Part shown: one piece after another, positions 8,439-16,180 of the stretch
How the letters are laid out: each line of letters starts with the position of its first letter
Position numbering within the stretch: the stretch's first letter is position 1
From: an uncultured Prevotellaceae bacterium
GTDB taxonomy: Bacteria > Bacteroidota > Bacteroidia > Bacteroidales > Bacteroidaceae
DNA: 64,000 nucleotides
Direction: 5' to 3'
NCBI GenBank assembly: GCA_900318555.1
Contig: ONKX01000005.1
Location: 1-64,000, forward strand
The notes under the pieces: generated by a model
Told to the model about the DNA's origin: nothing
Database searches by the model: none
The model's input: the letters and a program-made list of their open reading frames with translations, nothing else
Made by a program: the position numbers and the translations under genes

Positions 8439-9740
8439 ATGAGACGATTCGCAATACTCTTTGCCCTCCTCCAATTGTCAATTTTCAATTGTCAATTATC
8501 AATTGTTGCCCAGCCCGTGATGGAAATTATCCGGCAACACCCTGCCTATTCCTCGTGCAACTACGACATCTATCCCGATAGCGTTCCCAACAATCTGACT
8601 CCTGCACCAGCAGGCAAGAAGCCGTTCTACATCTCCCACTACGGTCGTCACGGTTCACGATACATCAGCAACCGCACGGGCTACGAAACGCCCTACAATA
8701 TGATGCTGCAAGCCGAGAAGGTCGACGAGCTCACACCTACTGGCAAGAAAGTGTTGCAGGAGATGAAAACCATCATGGGCGATGCCGAGGACCGCTGGGG
8801 CGAACTGACCTACATCGGAGCCCAGCAGCACCGCCAGATAGCCCGTCACATGATTGAGCGTTTCCCAGAAGTGTTCGAGGGTGCCGCCAATGTCAGTGCC
8901 CGTAGCACCATCGTTCCCCGCTGCATGGTATCGATGAGCTATGCCCTCATGGAACTGGCTCAGATTAATCCCCAACTGCACATCACCATGGAGTCTACCA
9001 AGCGCACACAGCACTACATGAATTTCCAGGATCCCGTGTTGCGCAAGGGCTATATGACCCCCGAAGCCCGCAAGGCATATGACGCCTACGTCGCTCCACG
9101 AACGGGTAACAGCCGTCTGATGGAGATGATATTCAAGAATCCCGACATCGTCAAGGAAATCGTTGACGAGACATTCTTCAACTACTACCTTATGAAGATG
9201 GGACTCTTCATCCTCAATACCCACATGAAGACCGAGACCTTCCTGCTGAGTCTCTTCCAGACCGAAGAACTCTACCGCATGTGGCAGATTGACAACGCTC
9301 TCTGGTACATCCAGCACGGAGCCTGCAAACTCAATGGTGGTCGGCAACCCTACACTCAGCGCCACCTCCTGCGACAACTTATTGCCGACGCTGACAGCTG
9401 CATACTCCTCGACCGTCCAGGAGCTCAACTGCGCTTCGGCCACGAGACCGTCATCCTGCCACTGGTATGTCTCATCGGCATCAATGGCTACGACCTCTCC
9501 ACCGGCAACCTTGACGAACTTGAAAAGCGCGGTTGGTGGTGCTCGAGCGTCTTCCCCATGGGCGCCAACGTACAGTTCATCTTCTACCGCAGCAGTCCCA
9601 AGGACAAAGATGTCCTCGTCAAAGTCCTCCTCAACGAACAGGAAGCCAGGCTCCCCGTCCCTACCCATTCCGCTCCCTACTACCGTTGGGCCGACGTCCG
9701 CCGCTACTGTCTGAACAAACTCGAACAGTATAAAGAATGA
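8439..9740 (+). CDS. Secreted clade-2 histidine acid phosphatase
   Basis: This 433-residue protein has the histidine-phosphatase signature HYGRHGSRY (RHGSR at 70-74, nucleophile His71), a further conserved Arg in SARST, and the distal GHET motif (334-337) carrying the second His and the proton donor. It should remove phosphate from small phosphorylated compounds (phytase, glucose-phosphatase or inositol-polyphosphatase type) in the periplasm. The ATG at 8439 is preferred over upstream starts inside the preceding gene because it begins a clean signal peptide (MRRFAILFALLQLSIFNC...). Much of that signal peptide is encoded by a heptamer array (8472-8506). It shows clear homology to its upstream neighbour. 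Confidence 0.87.
   Translation: MRRFAILFALLQLSIFNCQLSIVAQPVMEIIRQHPAYSSCNYDIYPDSVPNNLTPAPAGKKPFYISHYGRHGSRYISNRTGYETPYNMMLQAEKVDELTPTGKKVLQEMKTIMGDAEDRWGELTYIGAQQHRQIARHMIERFPEVFEGAANVSARSTIVPRCMVSMSYALMELAQINPQLHITMESTKRTQHYMNFQDPVLRKGYMTPEARKAYDAYVAPRTGNSRLMEMIFKNPDIVKEIVDETFFNYYLMKMGLFILNTHMKTETFLLSLFQTEELYRMWQIDNALWYIQHGACKLNGGRQPYTQRHLLRQLIADADSCILLDRPGAQLRFGHETVILPLVCLIGINGYDLSTGNLDELEKRGWWCSSVFPMGANVQFIFYRSSPKDKDVLVKVLLNEQEARLPVPTHSAPYYRWADVRRYCLNKLEQYKE
8472..8506 (+). repeat. Heptamer array CAATTGT in a signal-peptide region
   Basis: Five exact 7-base steps of CAATTGT/CAATTTT/CAATTAT encode the hydrophobic stretch QLSIFNCQLSIV of the phosphatase leader. A related array lies at 25844-25872. 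Confidence 0.88.
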
Positions 9741-10663
9741 TGAAGAAAATATGTGATTTCATAGCCCGATGGATGGGCGCGATGGTGCTGCTGGTGGCAG
9801 CACTGGCATTGGTGGTGCCGGCATCGTTTGTATGGATTGACACATGGGCCATCAATCCGATGCTGGGTGTCATCATGTTTGGCATGGGACTGACACTTTC
9901 GCCACAGGACTTCAAAATTGTACTGAGCCGCCCCAAAGATATCCTGATTGGTTGTCTGACGCAATTTACGGTGATGCCGCTGCTGGCCATAGGACTGACG
10001 TGGGCGTTCGCGCTGCCAAAGGAACTGGCCATCGGCGTAATACTGGTGGGCTGTTGTCCGGGCGGCACAGCGTCGAACGTCATCACCTATTTGGCAAAGG
10101 GCGACTTGGCGCTGTCGGTGGGTATGACTGCTGCCTCGACACTGCTGGCGCCCCTGCTGACGCCCCTGCTAGTGTGGACGTTGGCAGGTACAATGGTCGA
10201 TGTGGATACGATGGGTATGCTCATGAGTATCGTGTATGTCGTCATTGCGCCTATCGTATGTGGACTGCTTTGTCAGCAGTTCCTGCCCGGCTTGACCAAG
10301 CGCGTAACGCCCTATCTGCCAGCCTTTTCGTCGGTAGTGATTGCACTGGTGGTAGGCATCATTGTTTCACACAATGCCGACCGACTACTGACCGCAGGTC
10401 TGATGGTGGTGGCAGTAGTCATCATTCATAACCTGCTCGGACTGACTATCGGCTTCATTGTGGGTCGGCTGCTCCACCTGCAGAAACCCAAATATGTGGC
10501 GCTCAGCATCGAGGTGGGCATGCAGAACTCGGGGCTCGCATCGTCGCTGGCCGTACTGCATTTCGCTGCCTATCCGTTAGCCACTATCCCCGGAGCCGTA
10601 TTCAGCGTTTGGCACAACATTAGCGGTGCGTTAGTGGCTAAGTTATATTCGATTAAAAAATAA
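9737..10663 (+). CDS. Bile acid:sodium symporter family (BASS) transporter
   Basis: This 308-residue membrane protein has eight to ten hydrophobic helices. The segments MFGMGLTLSPQDF, CCPGGTASNVITYLAKGD and VGMQNSGLA are hallmark motifs of the BASS/ASBT fold. Members import organic anions such as bile acids, pantoate or oxo-acids with sodium; the substrate here is not readable. The start overlaps the phosphatase stop by 4 bases (ATGA), so the two genes are translationally coupled. Confidence 0.88.
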   Translation: MMKKICDFIARWMGAMVLLVAALALVVPASFVWIDTWAINPMLGVIMFGMGLTLSPQDFKIVLSRPKDILIGCLTQFTVMPLLAIGLTWAFALPKELAIGVILVGCCPGGTASNVITYLAKGDLALSVGMTAASTLLAPLLTPLLVWTLAGTMVDVDTMGMLMSIVYVVIAPIVCGLLCQQFLPGLTKRVTPYLPAFSSVVIALVVGIIVSHNADRLLTAGLMVVAVVIIHNLLGLTIGFIVGRLLHLQKPKYVALSIEVGMQNSGLASSLAVLHFAAYPLATIPGAVFSVWHNISGALVAKLYSIKK

Positions 10664-10673
10664 AAGGATTATC

Positions 10674-12470
10674 ATGGAAACAGATTTATTTCTGGGCTTT
10701 GGCCTGTATGCTTGGATTACCATTGTGACGGTGCTGGGGATGTTCAGCATCCTGCTGTTTACAAAGTTACGCACCGACGTAGTGTTTATGGGTGCGGTCG
10801 GCATATTGTTTGTCACAGGCGTACTTGACGCAAAAGAGGCCTTCTCGGGGTTCAGCTCGACATCGGTGGTGGTCATCGGTGTATTGTTCGTCGTGGTGGC
10901 AGGACTGACGCATACGGGTGTGTTGCAATGGATTGTGCGCAACTTGTTAGGACAGCCCGACAGCTACGGCAAGGCAGTAGTGAGACTGATGCTGCCAGTG
11001 GCGGGATTGAGTTCGTTTTTGAGCAACACGACGGTGGTGGCAATGTTTGTAAACATCGTGAAGATGTGGTCGAAGAAACTGGGTATTTCACCGTCGAAGC
11101 TGCTGATTCCACTGAGCTATGCTTCGGGTATGGGAGGTGTGTGTACGCTGATTGGCACACCGCCGAACCTGATTATCAGCGGACTGTATGCCGACAAGAC
11201 CGGTACGGTGATGAACGTGTTGGCGACGACCATTCCAGGACTGTTTTGTCTGGCGGTGGGTGTGCTGTCGATTATTGCCATGAAGCGGCTGTTGCCCGAC
11301 AGGAAAGCTCCGGAGTCGGACTTCGAATCGACGGGCGATTATACCGTCGAGCTGCGGGTGCCGTCGGACAATCCGTTCATCGGCAAGACACTGGAAGAGG
11401 CCGGGCTTTATCATATCAAGGGCGGCAGCCTGATAAAGATATACCATTTTGATGATATCCCGTCGCCCGTTACCGAGGATGAACCCTTAATGGGCGGCGA
11501 TCATCTGGTGTATGCCGGACAGATAGATGAACTGTACGAGATGGCAATGGACCACCAGTTGGTTACCGCCGACCATCATGTCTTCTCCATAAACGAGGTG
11601 GACATGAACGGCAAAGTACGCACGGCATTCGTCACTTTTGGCAGCAGTCTCATCGGCCGTTGCATCGCCGACACCACCTTCGAGAAGGACAACAACGTCA
11701 TGGTCGCTGCCATCGCCCGTCGCGGCAGTCGCATCAACGAGGCGCCGCGCAAGGTAGTATTGCAGGCAGGTGATACGCTGCTGTTAGTATATCCAAGTCA
11801 CATCAAGGTTGACACCTCATCCCTGAAGAACGACCTCCATTTCTTCGACTCAGATGACATACCGAACATGGGTGTAGGAACACTCGTCTCGACGGTTATC
11901 ATGATAGCAATGGTGACATTGTCGGCACTGGGCGTCCTGCCGCTGTTGCAGTGTGCCTTCCTTGCTGCCGCCGCCATGCTGCTGTGCCGCTGTTGCAATG
12001 TGGAACAGGCCATGAAGGCTATCAACTGGGAAATCATCATGGTGTTTGCGGGCAGTATCTCTCTCGGACTGGCTATCCAGAAGACGGGTATTGCCGAACA
12101 GTTGGCCACAGGCATCCTCGACGTCTGCGGTACCAATCCGATTATCGTGATGACGGCCGTTTGTTTTGTGGGAACGTTTATCACGGAATTCATCTCAAAC
12201 ACGGCAGCGGGAGCAATGTTCTTCCCCATTATGTATGAGGCTGCCGAGAAGCTGGGGTACGAACCTTATACCTTCCTCATTGCTTTGATGATCAGTGTGA
12301 GCAGCAGTTTCGCCACGCCCATCGGTTCACCCACTCACATGCTGGTTTATGGCCCTGGCGGATACCGCTTCAGCGACTTTATGCGTATCGGTCTGCTGAT
12401 GAACATCATCATCCTCGCCGCGAATATCTTCATCGTGAATATTATCTACCCATTGACGCCGTTGCAATAA
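10674..12470 (+). CDS. SLC13/DASS-type permease with two RCK_C (TrkA-C) domains
   Basis: This 598-residue membrane protein has two blocks of transmembrane helices (about 10-205 and 395-598) separated by a cytoplasmic insert of about 190 residues. The insert carries two TrkA-C-like ligand-binding domains (PSDNPFIGKTLEEAGLY and SSLIGRCIADTTF regions). The SNTTVV and SNTAAGAMFFP segments match the SNT motifs that bind sodium and carboxylate in this family. It probably transports sulfate, dicarboxylates or a similar anion with sodium. It lies 10 bases after the BASS gene and is followed by a terminator. Confidence 0.87.
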   Translation: METDLFLGFGLYAWITIVTVLGMFSILLFTKLRTDVVFMGAVGILFVTGVLDAKEAFSGFSSTSVVVIGVLFVVVAGLTHTGVLQWIVRNLLGQPDSYGKAVVRLMLPVAGLSSFLSNTTVVAMFVNIVKMWSKKLGISPSKLLIPLSYASGMGGVCTLIGTPPNLIISGLYADKTGTVMNVLATTIPGLFCLAVGVLSIIAMKRLLPDRKAPESDFESTGDYTVELRVPSDNPFIGKTLEEAGLYHIKGGSLIKIYHFDDIPSPVTEDEPLMGGDHLVYAGQIDELYEMAMDHQLVTADHHVFSINEVDMNGKVRTAFVTFGSSLIGRCIADTTFEKDNNVMVAAIARRGSRINEAPRKVVLQAGDTLLLVYPSHIKVDTSSLKNDLHFFDSDDIPNMGVGTLVSTVIMIAMVTLSALGVLPLLQCAFLAAAAMLLCRCCNVEQAMKAINWEIIMVFAGSISLGLAIQKTGIAEQLATGILDVCGTNPIIVMTAVCFVGTFITEFISNTAAGAMFFPIMYEAAEKLGYEPYTFLIALMISVSSSFATPIGSPTHMLVYGPGGYRFSDFMRIGLLMNIIILAANIFIVNIIYPLTPLQ

Positions 12471-12489
12471 CGCGTACGAATAAAAAAGG

Positions 12490-12521
12490 TGGGCTGACAT
12501 TTGGTCAGCTCATTTTTTTTT
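12490..12521 (+). terminator. Intrinsic terminator after the SLC13-type gene
   Basis: An 8-bp stem (GGGCTGAC/GTCAGCTC with one G-U pair) and loop ATTTG are followed by a run of T. It closes the phosphatase-transporter operon. Confidence 0.75.
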
Positions 12522-12523
12522 GG

Positions 12524-12531
12524 TAATTTTG
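12524..12531 (+). promoter_or_regulatory. -7 box of argS
   Basis: TAATTTTG matches TAnnTTTG, 19 bases before the argS ATG and directly after the preceding terminator. A good -33 box is obscured by the terminator T-run. Confidence 0.45.
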
Positions 12532-12550
12532 CGCCCAAAATTGGAAAGAT

Positions 12551-14359
12551 ATGAATATTGAAGCATTGATTAGCAAGGCAGCAGGTGAGGCCGTGAAGGC
12601 ACTCTATGGCATGGACCCCAACGAAAAAATGCTGCAGTTGCAGAAGACAAGAAGTGAGTTTGAGGGTAACTTGACATTAGTGGTTTTCCCGTTCGTTAAG
12701 GCGGCTAAGAAGAGCCCTGAGCAGACGGCACAGGAGATTGGCGAGTATCTGGTTGCCAACTGTACCGCTATCAGTAAGTTTAACGTCGTCAAGGGATTCC
12801 TGAACCTGAGTATTGGCGAGGGCGCATGGCTCTCATTGCTGCAGGCTATGGATCAGGACGACCGCTTCGGCATGAAACCTGTGCACGAGGATTCTCCCCT
12901 CGTGATGATTGAATATTCTTCCCCCAACACCAACAAGCCCCTGCACCTGGGTCATGTGCGCAACAACCTGCTGGGTTGGTCGCTGGCTCAGATTATGGAG
13001 GCCAACGGCAACAAGGTGGTGAAGACAAATATCGTAAACGACCGCGGTATTCATATCTGTAAGTCGATGCTGGCTTGGCTGAAGTACGGCAACGGCGAGA
13101 CGCCCGAATCATCTGGCAAGAAGGGCGACCACCTCATCGGTGATTACTACGTGGCCTTCGACAAGCACTACCGCGAGGAGGTGAAAGAACTGACCGCCCA
13201 GTTTGTGGCCAGCGGTTTACCTGCTGAGCAGGCTGAGGAGAAGGCCAAGCAGGAGGCTCCGCTCATCAAGGAGGCTCACGAAATGCTGGTGAAATGGGAG
13301 CAAAACGATCCTGAAGTGCGCGCCCTGTGGGAGAAGATGAACAACTGGGTGTATGCCGGTTTCGACGAGACCTACAAGAAGATGGGCGTTTCCTTCGACA
13401 AGATATATTACGAGAGTCAGACTTACCTGAAGGGTAAGGCTAAGGTGGAGGAAGGACTGGCCAAGGGTCTGTTTGAGCGCCACGAGGACAACAGCGTGTG
13501 GGCCGACCTGACCAACGAAGGCCTCGACCAGAAACTGCTGCTCCGCTCCGACGGCACCTCAGTATATATGACGCAAGACATCGGTACTGCCGAGATGCGT
13601 TTCCAGGACTACCCCATCGACAAGATGATTTACGTCGTAGGCAACGAGCAGAACTACCACTTCCAGGTGCTCTCTATCCTGCTGGACCGTCTGGGCTTCA
13701 AGTGGGGCAAGGAATTGGTTCACTTCTCTTATGGTATGGTGGAACTGCCCAACGGTAAAATGAAGAGCCGTGAGGGAACGGTGGTGGATGCCGACGACCT
13801 GATGGCGCTGATGGTAGAGGATGCCTATAAGACCTCTATGGAATTGGGCAAATTCGACGATATGACCGAAGAGGAGCGTCGCGAGATTGCCCGTATCGTG
13901 GGTATGGGTGCCCTGAAGTACTTTATCCTGAAGGTTGACGCACGCAAAAATATGCTGTTCAACCCCGAGGAGAGTATCGACTTCAACGGCAACACCGGTC
14001 CTTTCATTCAGTACACCTACGCCCGTATCCGCTCCATTCTCCGCAAGGCCGAGGGAACGAACTATTCTCTCACCTCTCACCTCTCACCTCTAACCTCTAA
14101 AGAGGTTGAGCTCATTCAGAAGATGTCTGAGTTTGGTACTGCCGTCGAGCAGGCCGGCAAAGACTATAGCCCCAGTGGCATTGCCAACTACTGCTACGAA
14201 CTGACGAAGGTGTTCAACCAGTTCTATCACGACTTCAGCATCCTCAACGAGCCCGACGAGCAGAAGAAGGCCGTCCGCCTGATGATAGCCAAGAACGTGG
14301 CCAAGATTATCAAGAACGGCATGGGACTCCTCGGCATCGAGGTTCCCGAGCGCATGTAA
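12551..14359 (+). CDS. argS: Arginyl-tRNA synthetase
   Basis: This 602-residue class I synthetase charges tRNA-Arg. It has the N-terminal Add-1 domain, the HIGH-type motif HLGHV (132-136) after SSPNTNKP, and the degenerate KMSKS region KMKSREG (about 403-409) typical of ArgS. The C-terminal anticodon-binding domain ends IKNGMGLLGIEVPERM. Around residues 506-517 an in-frame heptamer array (14067-14100) encodes LTSHLSPLTSK, at the start of the anticodon-binding domain between conserved ARIRSILRK and VELIQKM segments. The same peptide word occurs in ribD. Confidence 0.97.
   Translation: MNIEALISKAAGEAVKALYGMDPNEKMLQLQKTRSEFEGNLTLVVFPFVKAAKKSPEQTAQEIGEYLVANCTAISKFNVVKGFLNLSIGEGAWLSLLQAMDQDDRFGMKPVHEDSPLVMIEYSSPNTNKPLHLGHVRNNLLGWSLAQIMEANGNKVVKTNIVNDRGIHICKSMLAWLKYGNGETPESSGKKGDHLIGDYYVAFDKHYREEVKELTAQFVASGLPAEQAEEKAKQEAPLIKEAHEMLVKWEQNDPEVRALWEKMNNWVYAGFDETYKKMGVSFDKIYYESQTYLKGKAKVEEGLAKGLFERHEDNSVWADLTNEGLDQKLLLRSDGTSVYMTQDIGTAEMRFQDYPIDKMIYVVGNEQNYHFQVLSILLDRLGFKWGKELVHFSYGMVELPNGKMKSREGTVVDADDLMALMVEDAYKTSMELGKFDDMTEEERREIARIVGMGALKYFILKVDARKNMLFNPEESIDFNGNTGPFIQYTYARIRSILRKAEGTNYSLTSHLSPLTSKEVELIQKMSEFGTAVEQAGKDYSPSGIANYCYELTKVFNQFYHDFSILNEPDEQKKAVRLMIAKNVAKIIKNGMGLLGIEVPERM
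14067..14100 (+). repeat. Heptamer array CTCACCT inside argS
   Basis: About five 7-base steps of CTCACCT/CTAACCT are read in frame as LTSHLSPLTS. The reverse-strand equivalent sits in ribD at 22321-22354. Confidence 0.88.
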
Positions 14360-14368
14360 TATTAGCAG

Positions 14369-14487
14369 CGGACTATACGGACTGATACGGACTTAATTGT
14401 TCCACCTCATAAAAAGTCCGTAATAGTCCGTTAAGTCCGATGCAAACAAAACAGAAGTCCGTAATAGTCCGTTAAGTCCGATGCAAA
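14369..14487 (+). repeat. AGTCCG word array with a perfect 33-bp direct repeat
   Basis: Between argS and the RNase H gene, 33 identical bases occur at 14414-14446 and 14455-14487, each made of AGTCCG words about 9-10 bases apart. Upstream, CGGACT words (14369-14393) form an imperfect inverted repeat with the first copy that could fold behind argS. TAA and TAG triplets are frequent. The second copy contains the ATG at 14481. Confidence 0.8.
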
Positions 14488-14957
14488 AATATAATCCGAT
14501 GCAGAACCCTCCTGACTATAGACACGACACGGTACTGCCCCTACCCATGGAGGTGCGGGCAGACGCGTGGGCCGTAGATGCAGCATGCAGCGGCAATCCC
14601 GGGCCAATGGAATATCAAGCCATTGATTTGGCAACAGGAGCACGTGTATTCCATTTCGGGCCAATGAAGGGTACCAATAATATCGGTGAATTCCTGGCTA
14701 TTGTTCATGCCCTGGCACTTTGCTGGCAGAAAGGACTGCACGACAAGACCATCTACTCGGATTCGTATAATGCCATTCTCTGGGTGAACAAGCGCCAGTG
14801 CAAGACCAAGCTCGAGCGCACCCCAGAGACAGAGCAGCTTTATCAGATTATCCAGCGCGCCGAGAACTGGCTACGCACCCACACTTTCCGCAATCCCATC
14901 ATCAAATGGGAAACGTCGAAATGGGGCGAAGTTCCTGCCGACTTTGGTCGAAAATAA
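14481..14957 (+). CDS. Ribonuclease H family protein
   Basis: This 158-residue protein has the RNase HI fold signature: first Asp in VDAACSGNPGP (Asp33), Glu in NIGEFLA (Glu70), Asp in IYSDSYNAI (Asp94) and a final Asp in PADFG (Asp154), so the metal-binding carboxylates are all present. It should cleave the RNA strand of RNA-DNA hybrids. Start choice is uncertain: the ATGs at 14481 and 14499 lie in or beside the AGTCCG repeat, so the first residues may be repeat-derived, and an ATG at 14547 would still keep the catalytic core. A large hairpin overlaps the stop codon. Confidence 0.85.
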   Translation: MQKYNPMQNPPDYRHDTVLPLPMEVRADAWAVDAACSGNPGPMEYQAIDLATGARVFHFGPMKGTNNIGEFLAIVHALALCWQKGLHDKTIYSDSYNAILWVNKRQCKTKLERTPETEQLYQIIQRAENWLRTHTFRNPIIKWETSKWGEVPADFGRK

Positions 14958-15028
14958 TCTCCATCTCTCCCATCATCTTCGGGAATGCCTTTGGCTAAAG
15001 GCGATTCGGCATAGTGGAGATTATTTTT
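14951..15028 (+). terminator. Large hairpin/terminator after the RNase H gene
   Basis: AAAATAATCTCCA (14951-14963) pairs with TGGAGATTATTTTT (15014-15027). An inner hairpin GAATGCCTTT-ggct-AAAGGC-ATTC sits in the loop and T-rich sequence follows. The outer arm overlaps the RNase H stop codon. Confidence 0.6.
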
Positions 15029-15241
15029 ATCTCTCCCATATCCCTCCCAAATCTCTCCCATGACATGCAGAGATCGACAGTCGACAGGTGTGGATACTTA
15101 TAGTCGACGGGAGAGATGGAGCCATTTTCATTAATTGTTCGTGATTCATCAATAACCCTTGGCTATTGGAAAATAATGGACGCTTATTTCTTGATAATGC
15201 TGCCTTATTTGCGCCAATCGTTCACTTAATGGGAATTATTC

Positions 15242-15307
15242 ATTCCCAGTGTGGGAATGTCAGATTCCCAGGCTGGGAACAAAACATTCCCAGGCTGGGA
15301 AATAATC
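15242..15307. repeat. Three tandem 22-bp palindromic units (iteron-like)
   Basis: Three consecutive units of exactly 22 bases (15242-15263, 15264-15285, 15286-15307) each begin ATTCCCAG and contain the palindrome TTCCCAGNCTGGGAA (the first unit is slightly degenerate). This looks like a row of binding sites on one helical face. Confidence 0.85.
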
Positions 15308-15318
15308 GTTCGTTACAA

Positions 15319-15406
15319 GCTAACCGCCGTCACCTTCCCTGCTAATCGTCACTCTGCTACCTGATCTCCGGCCGACAGCAGGGAAATGTCAAGCCGACAG
15401 CAGGGA
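15319..15406. repeat. Degenerate 22-bp-period words (GCTAA / CCGACAGCAGGGA)
   Basis: GCTAACCGCC... (15319-15340) and GCTAATCGTC... (15341-15362) are consecutive 22-base units. CCGACAGCAGGGA recurs at 15372-15384 and 15394-15406, again 22 bases apart, and is the reverse complement of the CCCTGCTGTCG word seen near 15970. Confidence 0.65.
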
Positions 15407-15906
15407 GCAGAGCGCCGTTCACCCAGTAAGGTGATGAGGCAAAGGCGGTACTAAAAGAGCGCGAGGTGTCAATGGTACATGTCCCTTCGTCACTTTATTA
15501 ATATTTTTTCTTCCATCTTCCACAAATCTCTCAAACACTTATTATTTACTGGTAGTTTGAAAATGGAAGAGAAAGTTTTCTCTTCCATATATCTTCCATG
15601 TTTTTTTAACGCATTTCGTTGGCTCTGTGTGTCCAACATGACTGAAGTGTCTAGTGAAATCAGGAAAAGTCAAAATACTCCTGGAGTAATTTGAAATACT
15701 CTTGGAGTATTTTTCAATAACCCTGCCTTATTGCTCAATAACCTGCCTTTATCAGGAAAGAGGTGGTACTTCATTCATTAGAATTACTTGAAAATATGGA
15801 AGACATGTGGAAGAGAAAATTTTCTCTTCCATACATGGAATAGTCAGTAAATACAGGCAATACGAACATTTTAGTGGAAGATGGAAGAGAATTCAGAATA
15901 TTTTAT

Positions 15907-15972
15907 GCTAACCGACATTCTACTCCCGGCTAACCGACACTCTGCTACCGGCTGTCCGCTTGAAACTTCCCT
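15907..15972. repeat. 22-bp tandem units GCTAACCGACA...CCG
   Basis: Two units (15907-15928, 15929-15950) are nearly identical over 22 bases and a third diverged unit beginning GCTGTCCG follows (15951-15972). They share the start GCTAACCG with the unit at 15319. Confidence 0.75.
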
Positions 15973-16180
15973 GCTGTCGACCACACATCAGCCATCAGAC
16001 ATCGTTAGTGTCGTTCACCAGCCCCTTCTGTCATTTTATCACAGCCATATTCAAATTCCTCCGCCATCATCTTCCTGAAAATCAAAGGTTTAAATCACCT
16101 GGCGGAGAAATATTTGTTTTTTGTATAACATTGTCTCCTAAGCCGAATGCACAGAAGAGTCGGTTCTGCGTGCACTCAAA

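Larger units (their letters stand above)
14958..16180. other. Gene-free 1.2 kb region of palindromic, 21-22-bp-period repeats
   Basis: No open frame here looks like a protein. The sequence contains: the hairpin above; repeated GTCGAC sites near 15070-15110; three palindromic TTCCCAG units (15242-15307); GCTAA-type 22-mers (15319-15362 and 15907-15972); a doubled CCGACAGCAGGGA spaced 22 bases (15372-15406); perfect GGAAGAGAAAnTTTTCTCTTCC-type inverted repeats near 15570 and 15810; AATACTC-GAGTATT palindromes near 15670-15712; and CTCCGCCA/TGGCGGAG arms at 16059-16107. The period of 21-22 bases recurs across unrelated words. Confidence 0.75.

Noticed and set aside
15479..15694. A 71-residue open frame in the repeat region
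   Set aside because: It spans inverted repeats, has no ribosome-binding context or conserved pattern, and looks accidental.
15242..15972. CRISPR array
   Set aside because: The units are contiguous palindromes without unique spacers of uniform length, and no cas gene is present.
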